Position numbers and translations under genes: made by a program
Origin: Pseudomonadota bacterium
Lineage (GTDB): Bacteria; Pseudomonadota; Alphaproteobacteria; Rhodobacterales; Rhodobacteraceae
Direction of reading: 5' to 3'
NCBI GenBank assembly: GCA_021845805.1
Contig: JAJZVD010000028.1
Coordinates: 1-46,525, forward strand
DNA: 46,525 nt
In this document: in pieces, positions 15,944 through 23,784 of the stretch
How positions within the stretch are numbered: position 1 is the first letter of the stretch
Layout: the number at the start of each line of letters is the position of its first letter
The notes under the pieces: generated by a model
The model's input: only the letters and a program-made list of their open reading frames with translations
The model's database searches: none
What the model was told of the DNA's origin: nothing

Positions 15944-16933
15944 TCAGTTCAGCTTCGGATGGATCAGGGCGGCAATCTTGGGATCGGTGGAGTTCGCCTT
16001 GGTCACCAGGTTGGCGCCGGTGTCGACATTGGCCGCCACCTTTTCCCCCTTCGAGGCGGCCAGCGCGGTCTTGATGCCGTCGTAGCCCATCCGGTAGGGG
16101 TCCTGCACCACAAGGCCCGCGATCACGCCCTTGTCGAGGAAGCCCAGCGTCTTGTCGTCGCTGTCAAAGCCGATCAGCGCGACCTTCTTGGCCATCCCGC
16201 TTTCGGCCAGCGCCTGGCCCGCGCCCTGCGCCATGATGAGGTTCGAGGCGAAGATGCCCACCAGCTTGGGGTTCGCGGTCAGAAGGTCGGTGGTGATGTT
16301 CAGCCCGGTCGTGGCCTGACCGTCGGCGACCTTGTCGGCGACCAGATGCAGGTCGGGATATTTCGCCGCCAGTTCCTCCTTGAAGCCCTTGGCACGCTGG
16401 TCGAGCGAGCCTACGCCCGGAAGCGAGGTGATCAGCGCCACGTCGCCCGCGATCTTGCCGGTCTTTTCCTTCACCGCCGCGGCAAGCCCATCGGCCGCAA
16501 CCCGGCCGCCCTGCACGTTGTCGGTGGTCAGGAACGAGGTGAAGGCCTTGGAATCCGCGGCCGAGTCGATCCCGATCACCGGCACCGACTTCGCCGCCTC
16601 GTCGATCGGCTTGCCCAGCGACTTGAACTCGGTCGGCGCGATGACCACGGCGGCGGGCTTGCCCGCCACGGCGTTTTCCAGGATCGAGATCTGGCCGTTG
16701 ATGTCGGCTTCCGACTGCGCGCCAAGCTCGGGCACCTTCACGCCCAGGTCCTTGCCGGCCTGCCGCGCGCCCGCCAGCACGATCTGCCAGTAGAACGAGG
16801 TGGTGTCCTTCACGATGATCGGGATGGTCACTTCCTGCGCCTGGGCGGGGACCGCCCCCATCATGCCGGCTGCGAACGCTGCGCCGACGACACCCAGAGC
16901 CGCCCGGCGGCTCAGTCTTGTAAGCGATTGCAT
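15944..16933 (-). CDS. Sugar ABC transporter substrate-binding protein, RbsB/periplasmic-binding-protein type I
   Basis: A 329-residue exported protein with an N-terminal signal containing SRRAALGVVGAAF (twin-Arg-like) and a cleavage region near AQAQE. The mature fold is the ribose/galactose-binding type: VTIPIIVKDTTSFYWQIVLA at the start, AVVIAPTEFKSL, VPVIGIDSAADSKAFTSFLT, and the hinge region KVALIGFDSDD. First gene of the sugar-transport operon, divergent from the GntR regulator. The ligand is undetermined. Confidence 0.93.
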   Translation of the reverse strand: MQSLTRLSRRAALGVVGAAFAAGMMGAVPAQAQEVTIPIIVKDTTSFYWQIVLAGARQAGKDLGVKVPELGAQSEADINGQISILENAVAGKPAAVVIAPTEFKSLGKPIDEAAKSVPVIGIDSAADSKAFTSFLTTDNVQGGRVAADGLAAAVKEKTGKIAGDVALITSLPGVGSLDQRAKGFKEELAAKYPDLHLVADKVADGQATTGLNITTDLLTANPKLVGIFASNLIMAQGAGQALAESGMAKKVALIGFDSDDKTLGFLDKGVIAGLVVQDPYRMGYDGIKTALAASKGEKVAANVDTGANLVTKANSTDPKIAALIHPKLN

Positions 16934-16998
16934 CGTCTTCCTCCCTGAAGGCGCCCGCCGCCTCTTTTCCGGTCGCTTGTGGGGGCGCGCAGGTTATG

Positions 16999-17027
16999 AT
17001 TATTATCGTTAAAAGACAGTCGGGCAA
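16999..17027 (-). promoter_or_regulatory. Promoter of the sugar-transport operon with overlapping operator candidate
   Basis: On the minus strand TTGCCC (17027-17022) and AATAAT (17004-16999) are 17 bases apart, a plausible sigma-70 promoter. The spacer and -10 are occupied by a sequence (16999-17019, ending AAAAGACAG on the plus strand) that recurs at the divergent gntR promoter. A repressor bound here would block RNA polymerase. Confidence 0.55.
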
Positions 17028-17187
17028 GCCCCCAGATGACCTTCGATCACGCCCCCGCCGCCATGCTGCGTGGCAGCAATAATCCAAGGGAAAACTCTGC
17101 CGTCTGCGATTGCATCCGTTCGTATTCACTGGATTTTTCGCCATGGACCTTGCAACTGGAGCATGTGCTGCGCTGCGAAAAAAATTG

Positions 17188-17208
17188 TATAATAACGGCA
17201 AAAGACAG
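17188..17208 (+). promoter_or_regulatory. gntR promoter -10 and second copy of the operator candidate
   Basis: A perfect TATAAT lies at 17188-17193, about 40 bases before the gntR start. The 21-bp stretch 17188-17208 matches 16999-17019 at 15 of 21 positions in the same orientation, including the identical AAAAGACAG. This suggests autoregulation by the GntR protein. No convincing -35 is visible. Confidence 0.5.
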
Positions 17209-17234
17209 ATGAGTGTCGCAACCGGACGGCAGCC

Positions 17235-18116
17235 ATGAAGCAGAATACCCTGTTCAAGGAGGCGTATAACCGGGCGCTGGATGCCTTTGGCGCCACCGAC
17301 CGGCTGCCATCCGAACCCGAACTGGCCGAATCGCTGAAGGTCAGCCGCACCACCGTGCGCGCCGTGCTGCACCGGATGGCCGAGGCGGGGCTGATCGACT
17401 GGAACCAGCGCAGCAAGCGGGTGCTGCGCCTGCCGGTGGCCGCCGACTATTTCCCCGAGGCCGAGACCCGCTCGGCCGCCGAACTGGTCGAACGCGGCTT
17501 CATGGCGCGGGTGATGGATGGCCGGATCGGGCTCAGCAGTCCGATCAACGAGGCGGAGCTTGCGCGCGAGATCGGGGTGGGAACGACCACGGTGCGCGAG
17601 TTCCTGATCCATTTCTCGCGCTACGGGCTGATCGAGAAACGGCGCAACAGCGGCTGGGTGATGGTGGGCTTTACCCGCGCCTTCGCGCTGGAACTGGCCG
17701 ACGTGCGCGAGATGTTCGAACTGCGCTCGGCGCTGGCCTTCGCGCGCCTTCCGAAGTCGAGCGAGTTGTGGAAGAAGCTCGCCGCGCTCGAGGCCGAGCA
17801 CCGCCGGATGCTGGAAAACATCGACACCGAATACCGCCGCTTTTCGGAACTGGACGAGCGACTGCACCGCCTGATCCACTCGGCTGCGGAAAACCGTTTC
17901 ATCACCGAATTTTACGACGTGATCGCCATGGTGTTCCACTACCACTTCCAGTGGAACAAGAAGGACGAGCAACGCCGCAACACGGTCGCCGTGCAGGAAC
18001 ACCTGGCCTACATTGCCGCGCTTCAGGCGGGCGACCCGATCGAGACGGAACTGACCTGCCGCCGACACCTGCGCTCGGCCCGCGCGACGCTGATCGCCTC
18101 GACCCCCGCCGATTAG
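17235..18116 (+). CDS. GntR-family regulator with two N-terminal winged-helix domains and an FCD-type C-terminus
   Basis: A 293-residue cytosolic regulator. Residues of about 20-62 form one winged helix (RLPSEPELAESLKVSRTTVR, then AGLIDW). Residues of about 85-140 form a second (INEAELAREIGVGTTTVREF, then YGLIEKRRNSGWVM). The rest is a helical FCD-like ligand domain with FELRSALAFARLP, ELDERLHRLIHSAAENRFI and a C-terminal RRHLRSARATL helix. Ordinary FadR-type GntR proteins have one DNA-binding domain and are about 230 residues long. It is divergent from the sugar transporter operon and presumably controls it in response to the imported compound. Confidence 0.85.
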   Translation: MKQNTLFKEAYNRALDAFGATDRLPSEPELAESLKVSRTTVRAVLHRMAEAGLIDWNQRSKRVLRLPVAADYFPEAETRSAAELVERGFMARVMDGRIGLSSPINEAELAREIGVGTTTVREFLIHFSRYGLIEKRRNSGWVMVGFTRAFALELADVREMFELRSALAFARLPKSSELWKKLAALEAEHRRMLENIDTEYRRFSELDERLHRLIHSAAENRFITEFYDVIAMVFHYHFQWNKKDEQRRNTVAVQEHLAYIAALQAGDPIETELTCRRHLRSARATLIASTPAD

Positions 18117-18196
18117 CGCCGCCGGATCCTGCGGGCGTCCGACCAATGTCGGCTTTGCCAGAAGGCGCGGGGGCGGGCTATGCTGGCCCAAGCGCC

Positions 18197-19969
18197 ATGT
18201 GGGAGGATGTCGTGCGGGATCTGGAACATGTGCGCGAGATCGACCGCGTCATGGCCGGGCAGGCGTCCGGCCGCGACGGCATCGTGCTGCAATCCTGGCG
18301 CCGCTGCATCGAGACCTACGGGATGGACCCGGCCCGGGCCGAGCCCGCCCATATCGTCACCCAGTCCGAACTGCGCGAGCACCGCGAACAGGCCGAGCGG
18401 TTGATCGGCATCGCCCGGTCCGGCTTGCAGGCGCTGTTCCGGCAGGTTGCCGGGCAGAACTACGTGCTGCTGCTGGCCGACGCCAAGGGCGTCACCGTGG
18501 ATTTCTTCGGCGATCCCCGGTTCGAGGATGACTTGCGCCATGCCGGGCTCTATCTGGGCTCCGACTGGTCCGAAGAACGCGCGGGCACCTGCGGCGTGGG
18601 GTCGTGTCTGTTCACCGGCGAGGCTGTGACGATCCACCAGACCGACCATTTCGGGCTGGCGCATACGCCGCTCTCTTGCACGGCGGCGCCGATCTACGAC
18701 ACCGCGGGGCGGCTGGCGGCGGTGCTCGACATCTCGCTGCTGCGCTCGCCGGGGCCGAAGGTGACCCAGAACCTGGCGATGAACCTGGTGCGCGCCTCGG
18801 CCCGGCGGATCGAGATGGCGAACCTGATGGCGGGAACCCGGCGGGAATGGGTGCTGCGGTTTTCCGCCCGGCCCGAGTTTCTCGACGTGGACCCCGAAGC
18901 CGCGGTGGCGCTGGACGATGGCGGCCGCATCGTCGGGCTGACCCGCGGCGCGCAGGAGATCCTGCGCCCTGGCGATCCCGGCGCGGGGCTGATCGGCACC
19001 CGGCTGGATGCGCTGATGGATCTGGCGGTGGATGACCTGCCCGACCTGATGCGCGGTCGCCCGACCGAAGAGCGGGTGATCCGGCTGAAGGACGGGCGCG
19101 GGCTTTTCGGCCATGCCATCGCCCCGCAGGGCACCCCGCGCCGGCCGGTGGCCGAGCCGAGCCTGCCCGGCGCGCTGTCGAGCCTTGCCGGGCCCGACCC
19201 GGCGCTGCGGCGGATGCTGGCGGATGCCGGGCGGCTGGCCGCGACGCGGGTGCCGCTGCTGCTGACCGGCGAAACGGGGACGGGCAAGGAACGGCTGGCA
19301 CGGGCGATCCATGTGGCGGGGCCGCCGGGGCGCAGCTTCACCGCCGTGCCCTGTGCGGGTCTTCTGCCCGGGCAGGTGGGGGCGCTGGCGGATGCGGGCG
19401 TGGCGGGGGCCGGGACGCTCTACCTTGCGGGGGTGGAAGATCTGGACCCCGCGGCCCAGGCACGGCTGCTGGCCGTGCTGTCGGCGCGCGACGACCTGCG
19501 CCCGATCGCGGGCACCCGGGCCGATCTGGCGGGGCTTGGCCGGGCGGGGCGGTTCCGCACCGATCTGTTCTTCCGGCTGGCGGGGGCCACGCTGGCGCTG
19601 CCGCCCCTGCGCCAGCGGCAGGACATCGACTGGCTTCTGGACAGGCTCTTGCGGCGCCACTCGGCCGAGGATCGCGCGCTGTCGCCCGCCGCGCGGGCCG
19701 AGCTGAAGGCGCGGCCCTGGCCGGGCAACCTGCGCGAACTGTCGGCGGTGCTCGAGGTGGCGTCGGCTTTGGCCGAGGGCCGGGTGATCGACCTGCCCGA
19801 CCTGCCGCCCCCCGCGCTGAGCCCTGCGGCCCCGGCGCCCGAGGCCGAGCTTGAGGCGGTCTTGCGCGCCTGCGGGGGCAACATGGCGCAGGCGGCGCGG
19901 AGGCTTGGTGTCAACCGCTCCACCATCCTGCGGCGGGTGGCGCGGCTGGGGCTGGCGCGGCCCGGCTGA
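18197..19969 (+). CDS. AcoR-like Fis-family regulator with degenerate sigma-54 AAA+ domain lacking GAFTGA
   Basis: A 590-residue regulator. The N-terminus has the SWRRC motif of AcoR proteins, then a GAF-like sensor (about residues 75-195, with GTCGVGSCLFTGEAV), then a PAS-like segment (about 225-320). The AAA+ domain follows, with an intact Walker A GETGTGKE near residue 358. The segment that normally holds the GAFTGA loop is missing, and the Walker B region reads LYLAGVEDL in place of the usual LFLDEI. The C-terminal Fis-type helix-turn-helix is complete (GGNMAQAARRLGVNRSTILR). It probably controls the monooxygenase downstream, through sigma-70 rather than sigma-54. Start is uncertain: ATG 18146, ATG 18197, or GTG 18212, the last having GGAGG five bases ahead. 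Confidence 0.85.
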   Translation: MWEDVVRDLEHVREIDRVMAGQASGRDGIVLQSWRRCIETYGMDPARAEPAHIVTQSELREHREQAERLIGIARSGLQALFRQVAGQNYVLLLADAKGVTVDFFGDPRFEDDLRHAGLYLGSDWSEERAGTCGVGSCLFTGEAVTIHQTDHFGLAHTPLSCTAAPIYDTAGRLAAVLDISLLRSPGPKVTQNLAMNLVRASARRIEMANLMAGTRREWVLRFSARPEFLDVDPEAAVALDDGGRIVGLTRGAQEILRPGDPGAGLIGTRLDALMDLAVDDLPDLMRGRPTEERVIRLKDGRGLFGHAIAPQGTPRRPVAEPSLPGALSSLAGPDPALRRMLADAGRLAATRVPLLLTGETGTGKERLARAIHVAGPPGRSFTAVPCAGLLPGQVGALADAGVAGAGTLYLAGVEDLDPAAQARLLAVLSARDDLRPIAGTRADLAGLGRAGRFRTDLFFRLAGATLALPPLRQRQDIDWLLDRLLRRHSAEDRALSPAARAELKARPWPGNLRELSAVLEVASALAEGRVIDLPDLPPPALSPAAPAPEAELEAVLRACGGNMAQAARRLGVNRSTILRRVARLGLARPG

Positions 19970-19983
19970 TCCTTGCCGCATCG

Positions 19984-20011
19984 GCGTTGCGCGCCGTTGC
20001 GGGCGCAACGC
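19984..20011. promoter_or_regulatory. Inverted repeat between the AcoR-like regulator and the monooxygenase
   Basis: GCGTTGCGC (19984-19992) and GCGCAACGC (20003-20011) form a perfect 9-bp inverted repeat spaced by 10 bases, which itself contains another GTTGCG. It lies about 110 bp upstream of the monooxygenase start, a normal distance for an activator site. It is followed by GAGGGCAAAAAA, so it could instead be a terminator of the regulator gene. Confidence 0.5.
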
Positions 20012-20121
20012 GCGAGGGCAAAAAACGCCCCGCCGATGCCTGGGCCCCGGGAAAGCCATAGCCAGCGGCCGCCTTTCGCCCGCAGCCTTCCCCCGAGGAT
20101 GAGCGATCAAGGGAGGAGATC

Positions 20122-21921
20122 ATGCTCGATGCAACGGTGCCCGATCGGGTACAGACGCTGCTGGACCGCTTCGGCGCGGCGCTTGAGGCGGGCGATGTGG
20201 CCGCGGCCAGCGCCATGTTCGTGGCCGATTGCTACTGGCGTGACCTGGCGGCCTTCACCTGGAACATCAGGACGATGGAGGGGCCCGCACAGGTCGCCGA
20301 CATGCTGACCCACCAGCTTGCCGCCACCCGGCCCGCAGGCTGGCGCATCGCCGATGGCGAGGTGCCCGCCGACGAGGGCGGCATCACGACCGCCTGGATC
20401 CAGTTCGAGACGGCGGTGGCGCGCGGTTATGGGCTGATCCGGTTCCGAGGCGACCGGATCTGGACGCTGCTGACCACCATCGCCGAGCTGAAGGGCCACG
20501 AGGAACACAAGGGCTTCAGCCGACCGATGGGGGCGAAACACGGCGCGGGCAAGCACCGGCCGTCCTGGAAGGAAGAGCGCGAGGCCGAGGCGCGCGAGCT
20601 TGGCTATACGCGGCAGCCCTATGTCGTGATCGTGGGCGGCGGGCAGGGGGGCATCGCGCTGGCCGCGCGGCTGCGCCAGCTTGACGTGCCCACCATCGTT
20701 CTGGAACGCAACGACCGGCCCGGTGACAGCTGGCGGCGGCGGTACAAGTCGCTCTGCCTGCATGACCCGGTGTGGTACGACCATCTGCCCTACCTGAAGT
20801 TCCCCGACACCTGGCCGGTCTTTGCGCCCAAGGACAAGATCGGCGACTGGCTGGAATTCTACACCCGGGTGATGGAGCTGAACTACTGGACCCGCAGCAC
20901 CTGCAAATCCGCCCGGTTCGACGCGGCCACGAAGGAATGGACCGTGGTGGTGGACCGCGAGGGGCAGGAAGTTGTGCTCCGGCCACGCCAGCTGGTGCTG
21001 GCAACCGGCATGTCGGGCAAGCCCAATATCCCGACCTTCCCCGGCATGGATCGGTTCCGGGGCGATCAGCACCATTCCTCGCAGCACCCGGGGCCGGATG
21101 CCTATGCGGGCAAGCGGGCCGTGGTGATCGGGTCGAACAACTCGGCGCACGACATCTGCGCCGCGCTGTGGGAAAACGACGTGGATGTGACGATGGTGCA
21201 GCGCACCTCCACCCATATCGTGAAATCCGACACGCTGATGGAGATCGGGCTTGGCGCGCTTTACTCCGAACAGGCGGTGCAGGGCGGCATGACGACCGAA
21301 AAGGCCGACCTGATCTTCGCCTCGCTGCCCTACCGCATCCTGCACGAATTCCAGATCCCGCTTTACGAGCAGATGCGGGAACGCGACAAGGATTTCTACG
21401 CGGGGCTGGAACGGGCGGGCTTCCGGCTTGACTGGGGCGACGACGGCTCGGGCCTGTTCATGAAGTACCTGCGCCGCGGGTCTGGCTACTATATCGACGT
21501 GGGGGCCTCGCAGCTGATCATCGACGGCAAGATCAAGCTGGCGCACGGGCAGGTGGCCGAGATCCTGGAAGACGGCGTGAAGCTCGACACCGGCACGGTG
21601 CTGCCCGCCGATCTGATCGTCTATGCCACGGGCTACGGGTCGATGAACGGATGGGCGGCCGACCTGATCGGGCAGGACGTGGCCGACAAGGTGGGCAAGT
21701 GCTGGGGGCTGGGCTCGGCCACCACCAAGGACCCCGGCCCCTGGGAAGGCGAGCAGCGCAACATGTGGAAGCCCACGCAGCAGGAGGCGCTGTGGTTCCA
21801 CGGCGGCAACCTGCACCAGTCGCGCCATTACTCGCAGTACCTGGCGCTGCAACTCAAGGCCCGGCAGGCGGGCATCCCGACGCCGGTCTACGGGTTGCAG
21901 CCGGTGCACCACCTGCGCTGA
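20122..21921 (+). CDS. Flavin-containing monooxygenase with N-terminal NTF2-like domain
   Basis: A 599-residue fusion. Residues 1-130 look like an NTF2/SnoaL-type domain (LLDRFGAALEAGDVAAASAMF, then CYWRDLAAFTW). From about residue 165 it is a class B flavoprotein monooxygenase: FAD fold VIVGGGQGGIALAARL (GxGxxG near 172), a fingerprint region F312-x-G-x3-H318, and the NADPH fold VVIGSNNSAHD near 335. The residue after the fingerprint spacer (322) is His followed by Pro, neither the Tyr/Phe of typical FMOs nor the Trp of Baeyer-Villiger enzymes. GGGAGGAG precedes the ATG. Expected reaction: NADPH- and O2-dependent oxygenation of a small organic substrate, not identified. Confidence 0.9.
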   Translation: MLDATVPDRVQTLLDRFGAALEAGDVAAASAMFVADCYWRDLAAFTWNIRTMEGPAQVADMLTHQLAATRPAGWRIADGEVPADEGGITTAWIQFETAVARGYGLIRFRGDRIWTLLTTIAELKGHEEHKGFSRPMGAKHGAGKHRPSWKEEREAEARELGYTRQPYVVIVGGGQGGIALAARLRQLDVPTIVLERNDRPGDSWRRRYKSLCLHDPVWYDHLPYLKFPDTWPVFAPKDKIGDWLEFYTRVMELNYWTRSTCKSARFDAATKEWTVVVDREGQEVVLRPRQLVLATGMSGKPNIPTFPGMDRFRGDQHHSSQHPGPDAYAGKRAVVIGSNNSAHDICAALWENDVDVTMVQRTSTHIVKSDTLMEIGLGALYSEQAVQGGMTTEKADLIFASLPYRILHEFQIPLYEQMRERDKDFYAGLERAGFRLDWGDDGSGLFMKYLRRGSGYYIDVGASQLIIDGKIKLAHGQVAEILEDGVKLDTGTVLPADLIVYATGYGSMNGWAADLIGQDVADKVGKCWGLGSATTKDPGPWEGEQRNMWKPTQQEALWFHGGNLHQSRHYSQYLALQLKARQAGIPTPVYGLQPVHHLR

Positions 21922-21934
21922 GCAGGGATCGCTG

Positions 21935-21965
21935 CGGCCTGCCCCCTTCCCGCGGGGGCGGGCCG
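21935..21965. terminator. Bidirectional hairpin between monooxygenase and class V aminotransferase
   Basis: CGGCCTGCCCCC and GGGGGCGGGCCG form a 12-bp stem with one T-G wobble around a 7-base loop. It lies between the stops of two converging genes and very probably ends both transcripts, although a T-tract is lacking. Confidence 0.65.
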
Positions 21966-21984
21966 CGGCCTGTGGTGGCGGCGC

Positions 21985-23103
21985 TCAGCCCCGCGCGTGG
22001 CGGGCCAGCCCCTCGACCAGCGCCTGCACCCCCGCATCCGAGGTGATGATCCCGGGCGACGCGCGCAGGATGGGGCCGCGCCCGTCGGTGGCGATGCCGT
22101 CTGCGCGCAGGGCGGCCACCACCTCGGCCGCCGGTCGGTTCAGCCGCAGCATGACCGAGCCGCCGCGCGCCGCCTCGCTGCGCGGGGTGACAAGGTCAAG
22201 CCCCAGCGCGTCGGCGGCCTCGATGATCGCCGCGGTCTGGCGGCGGTTCTGCGCCAGGATCGCGGCACCGTCCTGCCCCGCGTGCCAGTCGAGCGCCGGC
22301 AGCGAGGCGATCGCGGCCACGCAGCCGGGGGTGCCGTTGTCGAAGCGGCGGATGTCGGGGGCATAGCTGAACCGGTCAAGCGCCCAGTTGAACGGATCGG
22401 GCTGGCTGAACCAGCCGCACAGTTCGGGTGCCGAGCGGGCGATCAGGGGCGGCGCCACATGCAGGATGCCCGCGCCGGGCGTCCCGCACATCCATTTCAG
22501 GCTGGTCGACAGGGTGAAATCCACCGCCGGTTCGGTCACGTCGAAGGGCAGAAGCCCCGCGCCCTGCGTCACGTCCACCCCGATGATCGACCCCATCTGC
22601 CGCCCGTGCGCCATCAGCGCGGGCAGGTCGATCCGGTGCGAGGTGGTGGACGACACCCAGGTCAGCAACGCAAGCCCCACATCGGCGCCCCAGCGGGCGC
22701 GGATGTCCTCGTCCTCGACCCAGGCCGCGCCCTGCCGCAGCGGCACGGTGTCAAGCGTGAAGCCCAGCCGGTCCTGCAACCGGGTCAGCAGGAAGTGGTT
22801 CGAGGGAAAGCAATCGGCCGCCACCAGCACCCGCTTGCCCTTCAGCGCGGCGGGGGGCAGGGCCGTCATCAGCATGGAAAGCCCCTGGGTCACGTTCTCG
22901 CAGGTGGTCACGCTGGCCTCGGGCGCGTTCAGGATGGCGCGCCAGCGGTCCACGAATGCGGCGCGGCGCGACAGGATCCAGCCCCATTGCGCATCGTCGG
23001 CCGCCCCCCAGACGGCGGCGAAATCGGCCATGATGCGGGCCAGCGCGGCTGCCTTGCCGGGATACTGGCCGATGGAGTGATACAGGAAATAGGCGTCGTC
23101 CAT
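21985..23103 (-). CDS. Class V aminotransferase / kynureninase-like PLP enzyme
   Basis: A 372-residue fold-type I PLP enzyme. The PLP lysine lies in TLSTSLKWMCGTPGAG (about residues 175-190), and the cofactor aspartate in IIGVDVTQGAGLLPFD just before. FDNGTPGCVAAIASLPALDW and ILRASPGIITSDAGV near the C-terminus are typical of the kynureninase/cysteine-desulfurase-like group. It is the last gene of the operon with the amino acid transporter, 6 bp after the permease. It probably acts on the imported amino acid; the substrate is unknown and kynurenine itself is not indicated, since no other kynurenine-pathway genes are present. Confidence 0.85.
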   Translation of the reverse strand: MDDAYFLYHSIGQYPGKAAALARIMADFAAVWGAADDAQWGWILSRRAAFVDRWRAILNAPEASVTTCENVTQGLSMLMTALPPAALKGKRVLVAADCFPSNHFLLTRLQDRLGFTLDTVPLRQGAAWVEDEDIRARWGADVGLALLTWVSSTTSHRIDLPALMAHGRQMGSIIGVDVTQGAGLLPFDVTEPAVDFTLSTSLKWMCGTPGAGILHVAPPLIARSAPELCGWFSQPDPFNWALDRFSYAPDIRRFDNGTPGCVAAIASLPALDWHAGQDGAAILAQNRRQTAAIIEAADALGLDLVTPRSEAARGGSVMLRLNRPAAEVVAALRADGIATDGRGPILRASPGIITSDAGVQALVEGLARHARG

Positions 23104-23109
23104 GAACCC

Positions 23110-23784
23110 TTACCGTTGGTAGGCCCGCTGGAAACGGTGTTCCAGCCAGCCGGTCAGCCGCACCAGCGGCCAGAGGATCGCCACATAGATCAGCGCGGCG
23201 CCGATCAGGGGCGAGGGATTGGCAAACAGGGCCTGGGTGTCGGTCGCCTGTTTCAGCAGGTCGGTCATCGCGACGACCGAGGCCAGCGAGGTGTCCTTGA
23301 TGACCGACACGCAGTTCGAGGCATGCGGCGGGATCACAAGCCGGATCGCCTGCGGCAGCACCACCTTCTGCATCATCCGCCAGAACCCCAGCCCCAGCGC
23401 GGCCGAGGCCTCGAACTGCCCCTTGGGCACGGCCTGGATGCCCGCGCGCACCACCTCGGCGGTATAGGCGCCCAGCACCAGCGACAGCGCGATGGCGGCG
23501 GCGGTGAAGGATGACAGCACGATCCCGGCAAAGGGCAGGGCGTAGTAGATCAGGATCAGCACGACCAGCACCGGCATGGCGCGCATCAGGTCGGTATAGG
23601 CGATGGCCATCAGGCGCAGCGGGCGCGGCGCGTAAAGCCGCGCAAGAGCGATGGCGACGCCCCAGAGGCTGCCAAGGACGATGGCCGTGGCCCCCAGCAA
23701 GAGCGTGTTGCCCAGCCCCCGCAGCAGGATCGGGAAGGCCTGCGCCAGGACGTGCAGGTTGAAGAAGATGTCGATCGCGCTCAT
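23110..23784 (-). CDS. Polar amino acid ABC transporter permease (HisM/GlnP family)
   Basis: A 224-residue inner-membrane permease. The frame is open far upstream, but the real start is the ATG (MSAIDIFFNL) that overlaps the preceding stop by ATGA. LLRGLGNTLLLGATAIVLGS opens the membrane part. The EAA loop is EASAALGLGFWRMMQKVVLP, followed by QAIRLVIPPHASNCVSVIKD and TSLASVVAMTDLL, all hallmark sequences of the His/Glu/Gln/Arg/opine family. Only one permease gene is present, so it may form a homodimer. No ATPase gene is found in this operon. Confidence 0.93.
   Translation of the reverse strand: MSAIDIFFNLHVLAQAFPILLRGLGNTLLLGATAIVLGSLWGVAIALARLYAPRPLRLMAIAYTDLMRAMPVLVVLILIYYALPFAGIVLSSFTAAAIALSLVLGAYTAEVVRAGIQAVPKGQFEASAALGLGFWRMMQKVVLPQAIRLVIPPHASNCVSVIKDTSLASVVAMTDLLKQATDTQALFANPSPLIGAALIYVAILWPLVRLTGWLEHRFQRAYQR

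Noticed and set aside
13150-16074. 974-residue open frame on the plus strand
   Set aside because: It is antisense to the dehydrogenase, permease and ATPase genes; its sequence is His/Arg/Asp/Gln-rich with no domain, as expected of antisense frames in GC-rich DNA.
18113-20110. 665-residue open frame on the minus strand
   Set aside because: Antisense to the AcoR-like regulator, whose Walker A and Fis helix are clear.
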